A stretch of 64,000 bases of DNA from Hydnum rufescens UP504 (lineage: Eukaryota > Basidiomycota > Agaricomycetes > Cantharellales > Hydnaceae): contig MU128967.1 of NCBI GenBank assembly GCA_014904985.1, positions 124,001 to 188,000 of the forward strand, written 5' to 3'. The translations under genes and the position numbers were made by a program. The notes under the pieces are model-generated. The model had not been told where the DNA came from and did no database searches. It worked only from the letters and a program-made list of their open reading frames with translations. Positions 41,113 to 51,776 of the stretch are shown in pieces (the stretch's first letter is position 1; each line of letters begins with the position of its first letter).

Positions 41113-43178
41113 ACGCACCGTCGGGGATTCGCTATACCCAAACTTACACCAGACGTTCCAGCCCAACACGCATGGAAAGGTGTATATACCTAACATACTC
41201 TCATCTTTCTATCTTTTTTTTTGCACCTATGAAAATTAGTAAGGGCTATCTCTTTTTGCCTGATGGTCCCTTTTCCTGTCGTTACGCATCGCTCTCGTTC
41301 TTCCGTCGTTGGTGGGTTTGTTGCTCTCCGTAGTCATTTCTGTTTTTTCTGTCTTCCAATTTTGGAGATCTCCTTTACCGATATCTATGTTTTCCCCTAG
41401 AGGCGTCTGCACAACCAAATGGCAACCAGTCTCATGATGAGGGTGCAAATGAAATCAAGCGAGGCTACACGTTTTGGGTCTGCTGGTACTGTATTAGGAT
41501 CTGTATAATTACGGATTGAGAATCGTTCAGAGTCCTCGACCAAGTCTTTTCGTATAAGTATACAGCCTAATGAAGAATCCGACCACCATCTTCTGTGCTC
41601 AGTGGAGGGAATCAACCTCTTCCACGACCACCTCGTCCTTCATTCCTTATAGTATTGTAGTGAGTTTGATCGCTCACGTACCCCGATCGCAGCGGGTGCT
41701 GGAATTTAATGAAGCTATCGTATCTTTAACCACAGGCAACAATCAATTCCAGAGAGAAGTGGTATCGATATCTCTTATGGTCCCAAATCTTCAGAGTTTG
41801 TAAAAGCTGAGGTCATAAACTCGTACTACATTGTAAGCTACATATTATCTATCCAATGTTTCGCCGTATGCACCATATTGCTCCTTTGAAGCCCAATACC
41901 AGCATTTGTGCAAAGACGATATTGCGGCATTCTCTGAAGATTCTCTTCGCAATTTAAGGAGCTCCAAATTATATATACTGTGGCGCCGATGTCGATGTGG
42001 CTATGCTCCGTGACCTTCGAAATCGCCTTATACGATATAGTGTGTCGCGGAGGAGTATAGCACTACGAGTCCCATCAGGAATTCCGCAGGAAAGGAGGGG
42101 CGCGAGAGGGAAACAAAATCTAATGGTATCCTTGTAAAGGGACCGCCCTAGGCGCCTTATCTCTACCCATAGGCAGCCCGCCGCGGTATGTAAAAAAGAC
42201 TTCCACCACCACCACCACGATATAGTGTACCGCATTTTGCTACGGCCGCTAATGCTCCCAGATCCCTGTCTCTTACGTCTTCACAAATAGCTATATAGTA
42301 GATCTGACGCTCACAAAGACTTCGGAAACTATCTTGTTCGCTCATGGAATACCCACCGGAACCCCAGCTAATGAAAATTTCGGACCACTGTGTGGCGGAT
42401 TGCATGTGAACTGAAGGGTACAGGCGAGGTTCCTTTCTATTTGGATCCACAATTGCATTTCCCCAGGCCACGTTCGACATGTGTGGCGTGCTTCTGTATC
42501 AGACCTCTCAGGTCTTCCTTGCTAGGAACAAATTTACAACCACCAAGACTGACCAAGTCAACCCTTACAAAAATGCACGGGAAGAAATTCTTGGAATGCA
42601 GCCAGCTACTGGGAACCTCGGCGATTGGTTTCTTCTGTAAATCCGATCATATATTCTCTTGTTCTTCTCTATGTCCGCCTACTTATCGCGTTATGCAGCG
42701 TTATCGTGTACATTTATATTAGTCTTCTGAACTACTTGTGTCCCTCACTTCTTTTTCCAAAGATTGAGGCTGACTGCCTTATTCCTTTCTTCAGTATTAT
42801 AGATACTTAGTACACGGACCCACTCCGTCGTCCGTTCTAGTGCATCGGAGGACTTCAATAGAAATTAAGCTGACTGCATTAGGAGAGCACTCGCAGTTTT
42901 GCTAAATTTCAGCAGCAGACCCTTTACAGTAATTCCAATTATTGCGGGCAAGGAAATTTACCATGCATTTTCGGAGAGAGCAGTGATTTTTCTTTGACCC
43001 CTATGTGGCATTTTCGACACGAATTCTGGCATTTTGGACGTGGATGTACCACGTGATTATACTGATTTGGATCAATCTGGGACCAAACGGGATTCGGGAT
43101 TTTGTATTGGAACCTCATTCTCATACGCAACCGACTCGCTAGCCTTCGGTCTGTCTTCGTTGTTAGCGCCTTCTGCTG
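41113..43178. other. Intergenic between G-beta and the golgin-like gene
   Basis: The left part is the G-beta 3' region. A minus-strand frame at 42163-42480 (with SATQWSEIFISWGSGGYSM) has protein-like composition but no start-to-stop exon chain could be proven. Nothing else is supported. Confidence 0.35.
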
Positions 43179-45822
43179 ATGCAGACCCCTGAAGAGGCGG
43201 AGCGCCTCGCAAGGGCCGCGCGCGCCAAAGCTCTAGTTCGTATGGTTCGAGGTCTGGTAGTGTTGAAAGTGCTAACAGCATCATCCTGACAGTTCCAGAA
43301 ATATCAAAAACGAAAAGGTGGCGCCGGGGCCAGCTCTAATATCGCGTCGCCCCTCTCTGCTGCTGCATTATCCAGTCCTCCTAATCCCGTGTTCTCTCCT
43401 CCTGCGTCGGAGGCCGGGGATACTAGTGAATTCGGCGAGTTGTGCGTGGCTGGAATCACTCCGTGGTAGCCTTTGAAATCTCGTTGGTTAACACGTAAAA
43501 AACTGTCTTAGGAAACATGTCCCTAGCCCATTGCGAAGCGAGTCGGTATCTGAATTACGACCAAATTCTGATGAGGTTCCGTTGTCGCCAGCACAAGACG
43601 CCAACTCCCGAGCAGAACTCGAGAATAGACAACAAACGATCTCTCTTCTCGTGGCTGAGAAGACGATACTCTCTGCGGTCGTGCAGAGGCTGGAGCAGGA
43701 TGAGCAGCGAGGTGAGCTGTCGTTCTTTCTCTCGACCGAACTGTCTCTCATGATGCACTCCTGTACCCTGTACCTCTTTCAGCCAATCGAGAACACCAAT
43801 CTACACTTGCAAGACATCAAGAGCAACTTGATGCACTCAATGCAACAATCATGTCCCTCACTAACGAATTACGATCTTCTAAAGAGGCTCACGCGGACAT
43901 TATCGTCCGGGAGGAACAACAACTCGCCAAAGCCCGCGAAATGGTTATTGCCTGCACCAGCACAATTAGTCCCACCGAATAATATTGACGTATTTCCGTG
44001 TTAGGAACGTGAACTGGAGTCAGTAAGACGTACCATGAACGAGACTCTCGCCCACGCAAAGGCGCACGAAACACGGATACGCGAACTGGAGGAAGAGCTA
44101 CAAGCTAATGACCGTATAGAAGCCTTGGAGAAATCACTCAAAGGGACGCAGGATCGTGCTGAATCCCTCGAATTTCAATTATCTAAATCGAAACAGGTAT
44201 TTGCCTGTCTCATTCATTCTGGCGGCACACCAGCTGATCATGACTCATTTGTCAAGGCACATGCAAAATTAAAGGGTGAATTGTCCGCTTCCGAGGAGCA
44301 GCTTCGTGGAGTAGAATCCTGGGCAAAACAATGGCAAGATAAGCATGCCGCTCTTGCCGAAGACCACGTTGTTGCCCAATCCTCACTGATTCAAGTCACT
44401 GCCGAACGGGACTCCATTCGTGTGCAGCATGACGAACTGGCCTCGAGCACCGAGGCCACGGCGAAAGAGATCGCACAGTTCCAACAATTACTTTCTGCCG
44501 CATCTGGTGAAGTCAAAGTGGTCCAGCAGCAGCTTCATCATGCACAGGCTGAAGCAGCGCAAGCAGTCCATCGCGCAGAGGATGTGGAGAAGATGCAGCA
44601 GGATCTCCAGGCGGAGAACGTTGAGCTCATGGCCTCACTCAACGAAATGCGACCGAAGATTGTAGAGCTCACTCAGGACAAACTCACGCTTGGTGAAGAG
44701 ACGGAGCGATTGCAAAAGATGATACGCAGCCTGAATGGGACCACGGCCCAGCTGGAGAACACCCTGCACGAGGTGCGGGCCCGTGCTGACGAGCGTGATC
44801 AGGCCGCACAGGCCTCCGAGGAACACTGGCGCACCGAGAAAGCTGTGATAGAGCGTGCGTTCAAGGAGCTCGAGCAGGGTTACGTCGCAGCCGAGGACGA
44901 GCTGCACGCCGCTCGAGCTAGCGTGCAGGAACTCGACGCGGAGCGAACAGCCCATCGCAAAGCCGTCGTCCAATATGAAGCAACCATGGACCACCTGCAG
45001 GGCGAAGTCGATCGCCAGCGGAACGAGCTGGAAAACATGTCACGCGCCCTTTCCGAATCCCGCACAGCGGCGCACGAACTGCGGGAGCTCTTGGCACGGA
45101 ACCAATCTGAACTCGAGTCTCTTCGTGCCGACGCAGCATACAAAGGGGACGAGGTGCTTCGACTGAAGGACCAACTAGTAGTACAAAACCCCGCCGCCTC
45201 GCCGCACATCCAGGAAGAGACGTTGGGCAGTGAGTTCCTCAAAACTGTACACCACCAACACGCGTTGGACCTCTCCACGGCACATTCCCAAATTCGTTCC
45301 CTCGAAAACACATTGTACCAAGAACGGGCAAAGGCACACGGTTTGCAGCGACAGGTAAGCGCACTAGAAGATGAAGTTATCACCCTCCGCACACGAGCTC
45401 CAGCTACACCGCATCTTCATCCACCGCGCCCTGTGTCCGCTGCATCCAATGTCTCCAGCAGCGGGATCTACCGCTCTACCGACTCTCGAATGCGGAAGAC
45501 ACTTGCCTCTCCTGTCCTCTCCTCGATCGATGCGGCCCTCACTCCTGAGACGCAGCACAAGCGAAAAGTCAGCTTGAGCATGCTCAAAGCGCGGATAGAC
45601 TCGGAGAGGGAAGCTCCGCTCTTTCGACACCATGCACACCCCGTGCTCGCCCCCATGGCCGAGGAGTCCACTCCAACGGGAACATCCCCTCCCCCCATCT
45701 CCCCTTCGCACTCTCATTCATCCAATGTCATAGGCATAGCACCCGTGGAACACTCCCAGTTCAGAGACGAGGCGCACGTCTTCTGGTGTCACGCCTGTTC
45801 GGGTGATCTGGTGGTCCTATAA
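43179..45822 (+). CDS. Golgin-like long coiled-coil protein with C-terminal FWCxxC motif
   Basis: The start at 43179 gives MQTPEEAERLARAARAKALF then QKYQKRK, a basic N-terminal segment like that of golgins and other tethers. A Ser/Pro stretch follows. Then come several hundred residues of heptad-type coiled coil (e.g. ERELESVRRTMNETLAHAKA, HRAEDVEKMQQDLQAENVEL), mostly in one exon from 44005 to 45822. Introns near 43240-43290, 43440-43510, 43712-43780 and 43943-44004 all keep phase, so the frame is clean. The C-terminus ends FRDEAHVFWCHACSGDLVVL, a compact CxxC motif that could bind a metal or mark a terminal recognition tail. Function is inferred only from architecture (vesicle tethering at the Golgi); a cytoskeletal scaffold is also possible. 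Confidence 0.72.
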
Positions 45823-46274
45823 GACGAAGATGGCGCACGATTAAGGTGTAGTGCTTTGCCTCGTCCTTCACTCGTCATTTCTTCGCGATATATTTTATTT
45901 ATGTTTCCTTTCGGACACTTTCATCATCCTGGAGTCCTGGTAATAATGCATACGTTCACATCCCCATGAGAGCGTGACACAGAATGAACTTTGAAACACC
46001 GTAGTCAAACTGGCGTGTATTCTATCTTGAGAAACCCTTTCAGCATCCCTCAGTGAGTGTACAACCAGCAGCGAGTAGGGTGGCCTGCAGCTCTGGTCCT
46101 GAAAAACATATTAGGGTGACCTATAAACGGAGGGTGTAAATCGTGCTGGTCGGCGTAGTGGTCATGAATGAGAATGAAGAAAATATGGATCAAGGGGTGA
46201 ATCCATAGAAAAGTGGAAACGGAGAAAAGATGGGTATGTGCATGGAGACGAAACCCTGCTCTGAAGGCACGCCC
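45823..46274. other. Convergent 3' regions
   Basis: 3' untranslated regions of the golgin-like gene (plus) and the gene ending at 46275 (minus). Nothing else is seen. Confidence 0.5.
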
Positions 46275-48286
46275 TCAGGCAGCTTTGAGTTTACGAAGCT
46301 TGGCCAACAATTCCTATACCACAACCACATCATAAGTCGGGAAATCAAGGTAGTAAATTTACGCAGGAGATAAATTGATAGGACGAACCTGGACTTCAGC
46401 GGCAGTCAAACTGCCCCTCGCACGATCACTCCTCACCTCGCTTTCGATCGTATTCAGCACCTCGGTGAACAACTCGCGATATTCCACACCGAAGAAGGAT
46501 GACAGCTTGGCTGCGCGTTTTCGGCGCCTCTGGAATTCGTTAGGCTGAGGTGGGGGAGACATGACCGCAGAAAAGGAGGAGATTGATGAACGAGTTGGTG
46601 AGGGAGGGGCTTCTTGGTATTCCATCCTGGAGCTACTAATGCTGCTGGTTGAATTCGAATTCCTTCGCACATCCACGTTCTCGTCTTCATCTGAGAATGA
46701 CGACTGGGCACGGACACCGGATCCGCGGGATCGACCCCTCCCGTCTCCATCTGTTCTGATGTATGTAAGGAGATCCTGTAATTGCTCCTGTTTGTTCTAC
46801 AAGGAGAAGTATGAAAAGAGATCGGTTCATGAATTATTCTCTGCGAAAATGCGAGCGAAGATGTGGTTCCTAACCTTCTTGACCAAATACGCGAGTGAGT
46901 TAATCGAATATCGATGCTGCATGTAGAGCGGGCTGGAAGTAAGGCGGCTCGAGTGTGGGGGTTCGATGAAGCCCGATTGCTCCATCAAGGCATTCGGCGG
47001 ACACACACCGAGCATCTACAACATTGACCCCAATCGGCAGGGTAATTTATAAAATAGATATACGTATCCACGTTCAGAAATGACAAGCGAACAAAAAGTT
47101 GAGAAGACCAGAGAGCTGTAACCCACCTTTGTAATCTTCTGCTTCTTGCGCACGATATGCGCATGTTGGGCGGGAGTTAGCCTCGAGGTCCTGCTGTCAA
47201 GATCTCCATCAGATACATATGCCACGGGCAGGGTCTGTATCTTGTTGGGTTTGACCAAGGGAAAAGGCTTGCTTGTAGGTGTCGTCGGGTCCTGTGCATC
47301 TTGAGCACCTCCGGTAGAACTGACGACGGGGCTGGGATCGAGGACGGCACGCGCTGCTTCGGCGGCGAGTACGCTCCAAGGACGAGTTCAGGAGGAATGT
47401 GGGATCCAAGGAACTGATGCAGTTTCGCCAGCGTTGCCCGTTTGCGCGCGCGCTCTAGCTCTGCTTTCGTCTTTGAATTTTGGTGATCAGTGATGGAAAG
47501 GATTGTGCTGGCGGAGTCGGTGGTCGAAATGGAAGCGAACGACGTTTTGCGATCGATAGAGTTCGTGGGTCTTGGCGGCGTCATTCGGGGATGGGGTACG
47601 GCATGAGGGGTTTCGACGGAAAAAGACGGACGAGCATTAGGCACTACGACGAAATCCTCTGAATCAGATGATGGGGATGATGTTGGGGCTACAGGCCTGT
47701 GGGCTGCCGCGGCAGCGGCACGACGCAAGACACGAGGTCCCAAGACAACTTCCTTCGCAAGGTTTGGGCTGATTGGAGAGGAATGGCGTCGAATATGATA
47801 AGGCGGAGTGACCATTCCAGGGTTGGAAGGGCGAGAGATAGCCATGTCAAAGGCGACATCACCAGTATCTGAGGTTACGAAAGGAATATCGCCTAGGATC
47901 TGGAGAACTTTGCGGCGGCGTTTCACTTTCTCCGCACGCTCGGAATGTGAGAGCGTATTTATGGTGAGAGGTGGGCCCAGAGATGGAGAAGGAGGGCCAG
48001 AATCTTCAGAGTGAGGAGACTGCGAATGAGGAGAATACGACTGTGATTTGTCCGCACTAGCAGTGTCGTTCTTGGACGTTGTGGGCCCGAGGATGGGTAC
48101 GTTGAGGCTTAGATTCCCTCGATGGGGTGAACGATCCGTTGGAGAACGCCCGAGTATGCGATCAAAAAGACCCCAAGTTTTGTTAGCCAGTGCTGTCATG
48201 CTGGACGTAGGGTCCAAGTGAGAAGATTGATCGTACTGCGCGTCGTCGTCACTGAGGACAGACAGGGAGTGGCGTGGCCCGTTCAT
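46275..48286 (-). CDS. Uncharacterised Ser/Pro-rich protein with three copies of a basic (K/R-rich)-Leu-Gly motif
   Basis: Product not recognised. The start at 48286 gives MNGPRHSLSVLSDDD. A mostly disordered protein follows, with three similar short segments: AEKVKRRRKVLQILGDIP (about 47900), ARKRATLAKLHQFLGSHIPP (about 47400) and QRRRKRAAKLSSFFGVEYRE (about 46500). These look like one motif repeated. Introns: about 47000-47130, about 46800-46870 and 46300-46388; the last exon encodes ELLAKLRKLKAA and stops at 46275. The sequence PPELVLGA continues as VLAAEAARAVLDPSPVV only if one base is added near 47367. It faces the golgin-like gene tail to tail. A signalling or cortex-associated role is possible but there is no direct evidence. 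Confidence 0.65.
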
Positions 48287-51050
48287 ATACTAAGTAGGGA
48301 CAATGCTAGGGGGCACAACTTAATATATCTTCTGTGAAAGAGAGGGAAGGTATAGATAAGCCGGGAATGACCAGGGGCTCACTGGATTGCCCTTAGGACC
48401 TGACCTCAGCCACTACACGCCACTGAGGCCTGCCGTGGAGGGCAGGACAACCGTTGGAGATACCGCGTGGATTGGGCGGGACAAAGGGAGAATTTGTCCT
48501 ATGTCTTACTTACTGTAATACTCTGTAGCGATAGGCTTCTCCTTGACGACGCGGCGTGACGCGATCGTGACTTATCCGAGGTTATTCGGCACAACCGTGT
48601 CCTCTATCAAACGCCACTCAGCCGCGACACCTACACACTGGACTACAGTAGGTGAAACAGTGTCAGCTGCCTTCCTTGAGCTCACCGCATCAAGAGAGCG
48701 GTGAGCAACCCATCATTGTCATAATACGTGTTTCAAGACAAAGGCCTAGAACCCTACCCAAAGAAGAACAATATCCTCGAATTCGTCTAGGTGGGGTCTG
48801 GTCCATGTTTCATGTCGTTCGTGATGGGAGGACTTTGGTGGATCACGGATTGGCAGTAGGACCACAATCTGGACCGTCCATGTGTTGACGTGTATCTGCG
48901 GTGAATCGGGGATGGAAATGCGGAACGAGAGATGTACACCAGGGCATTTCTTGATCACCAAGTCTGTGTAAAAATTGTGCCAAAAACAACATACAAAGCA
49001 TTAATATCTAGTTGTTAGCCAGGATTGTAAATGCATAACATGACTTGCAAAGACTGCGATACTGTGAAATAGGGGGGGTGTTCGCAAGCAAAGTACTTGG
49101 GCTAGTGTCAATTGCGACGACTCGGACGCCATTAGGCAGCAGGTCCATATTTCCTACCCAGCGGAGACGATCTAGAAAGTGTGAAGTGTTATAGCACCGA
49201 GGAAAACAGGATCAGCACAAAAGACGCTACATACTGCCCAATGCGACCTACCATTCCGCCTCCCGATGCTGTGCACACAGATCAGCTCGCAAGCGCCTCG
49301 GATGTTACCGGATATCTTGAATAATTGCGTGGGCGCTAAGGGTATTCATGGTTGGGTCCTTTGATGTTTTTGTACACTTTGCTGCTAGCTAACAAGCGCC
49401 TTCTTTTTCGGTTGCGAAGCAGATCATCCCCCAGTTTTCGGATTCAGCTAGGTAGGTAGTGTAGTCGAGTACATAGTTGCCCACCTATGACCTATCCAGA
49501 TTCGACTATCTATTCTTCTATTCTCAATAAAGCAAGCCTATATTTCTTGCTTCGCTGCTGGTCCTGTCAGTAATGTCAGAATTTTCAATTCAAGCCCCCA
49601 TTTACAACCCTGCTCCTGATTTCTCCAGATACTCTTGAGTCTTTGTCGGCTCCTGTTCCTGTTTTGTCTTCTGCGAATGCCTTGCGGAAGCAGACCGATG
49701 TGGTCCCGTGGACATCCAAGAAGTTCGAAACGCCCCCACGACTGTGTAATTTTTCCAGTATGGTGCCAATAGCACCCTGCCCACTAACTGCCTTTCGGCA
49801 TATGGTGATGCAAAGCATGCCAAAAAAACCGCTGTCCCAACACCATCGTTGCTCAAACGGACATTGAATTTTCATTAGCACACGTATTTCTCACCCAGTT
49901 ACCAACGGGCCCTAGATTGTGGAAGATTCCCCCTCATGTTCATCTTCACTGCTGGTACAGTTCTAGTTCGACAACTTTCAACAGTGCCACGTTTCGGAGA
50001 CGAAACTCTTCAGGCGAAACACTCAGTCCCACCACGAACGTGACCACGGACAATACAACCCTCCCCACCCAATTTTACACAGATTGCTATGTCACTATCA
50101 TAGGGGTAACAACAACGATATGCTTCGCATTTATATGATGAATGGACCAGCAATACGCATATGAAGTATTTTACCGAGGTTGACCTCCTTCGGAACGCCA
50201 ATTTGCGCGTGAGTGGGTGTTTCCCAACGTGAATGGGCAAGACGTAAAGGGCTCAATATATGTCCATTCCTAGCCCGTCATCTGGGCCACTATATATTAT
50301 GTTCGTAAAATGACGGTCTTCCTGATTGCAGGTTCACAGACCTCACCTCGGCCGTATAGCGGCGTTATGTATGTGAAATCGCGACGAATTGGATATGGCC
50401 GCAGGGAGCCCATACTCATGGATTCTCAGAGACCCTCTGGCGAATCTATCGCAAGAGGGAGTCAGGGCCCATCCCAGTGTGAGATGTGGATCAGATGGTG
50501 GCGTTACAGAAAAGAGTCCAAGTTGTGGCTGCCACTACTAAGCAAACGATTATCTATCGCCTCTGGTGTGAAACCTGCACATTTGCCGCAAACGGATGAT
50601 GCCAGTCTCATATCTGCAATATGCATGTAAATATACGTTCCCCAGCAGTGTGGGTAAATCCCTTTTCTTCAACTCAGGGAGACGAACCGTGGCTATGGAG
50701 ATTATGAAGTCGTGCGGCTTTGTTGCACCACAACTAAGTAGCCGCAGGAATCTGGAGTTGAAATAAAACTGTATGCAAGGGGTCCCATAAATGGTAGGAG
50801 ACGATTGCCAAAACAAGGAGGCCACGAGGCCACGACTACACCGGAACTTGCCGTTCGGAACTTCTGTCTGCCGTCGCAGTGGTGTTTCTATCTTTTCTAA
50901 CTTGCTCTCTCACTCATCGGATTACTGAGACATCGTACATCGGAAGGAAGCAGGAACGAATGCGGATGGTGCTGGACGCGGCCTAATTTGTCCATTCCCG
51001 TCCGTTTGTTCTCGACGTTTTGGGCAATGCTAGAACAAGAGCTATCTGAA
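48287..51050. other. Intergenic, no proven gene
   Basis: A minus-strand chain starting near 49350 (MNTLSAHAIIQDIR, then LLPNGVRVVAIDTSPS at about 49100) can be joined in phase over three exons but not closed convincingly, so it is only a hint. Frames at 49585-49881 (minus) and 50310-50630 (plus) have protein-like composition without motifs. The right end is the MED21 promoter. Confidence 0.35.
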
Positions 51051-51723
51051 ATGGATCGAATTACCCAGCTGCAGGATGGTATTGATCAGGTGAGTATTAT
51101 TTTCAGGAAATGAGAAGACGCTCATGATCTGACACCCCACACTGGTTTAGCTCCTGACGATTATGGCCAATAGCGTGAATTACCTTGTCAGCAGTGCTAA
51201 CTTCAAACAAGTCAACCCTGATATTCCCATCACAAAAACTCGAGAGAAGGCCGCCACGGCAGAAGAATTTGAAGGTTTGGACATCGTCATCCCCTCCTGC
51301 CTTTGTTGACTTGAGAGACGCTAATCCCGGCGATGCAGCAAACAAACGAGAACTAGTGGACGACTTGATTAAGAAGGCGAAGCAAATTGAGATTCTGATT
51401 AAATCCTTGCCTATTTTCGACCCAGAGGAAGAGCAGGCAAGAACTGTCTATCTGTAATTTGTGTCCCGCGGCACACCGACTATATTTATTGGTTAGATCG
51501 CTCGGCTGAGTGCACTCGAACAGGAGATGGGGGTGGCGAATCAAGAGTATCGCGAGGCAGTGGATCGAGCGAGTGCGTCGTGTGCAATTCCTAACATCGC
51601 GCCCCTTTCGATCACTGATTTTTGTTTGTGGCAACTCTTTTTGATTCTCGAAAAGAGATGCTTCATAAAGAAGTCTCAGACATCCTGGAAGTGATGCTCA
51701 GTACTCACAAATCCAGTCGTTGA
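51051..51723 (+). CDS. MED21: MED21 (Srb7), Mediator middle-module subunit
   Basis: Med21 pairs with Med7 in the Mediator middle module and is needed for RNA polymerase II transcription. The start at 51051 gives MDRITQLQDGIDQLLTIMAN, the family N-terminus. An ATG at 51027 would add eight residues and is less like the family. YLVSSANFKQVNPDIPITK, then EANKRELVDDLIKKAKQIEI, LPIFDPEEEQ and a C-terminal coiled coil (ARLSALEQEMGVANQEYREA, KMLHKEVSDILEVML) follow. Four introns keep phase. The third (51437-51496) appears to use a GC donor (CAG|GCAAGA). A weaker GT donor nine bases later would insert three residues. The stop at 51723 faces CUL4's stop 53 bases away. Confidence 0.94.
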
Positions 51724-51776
51724 GTTTATAATTGTCATCTAATATGCGCCACGACCGACAATATAGTATACACTGA

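Noticed and set aside
49585..49881. Minus-strand open frames with protein-like composition
   Set aside because: Two overlapping frames and the plus strand all read similarly well, and no conserved motif or exon junction decides between them.
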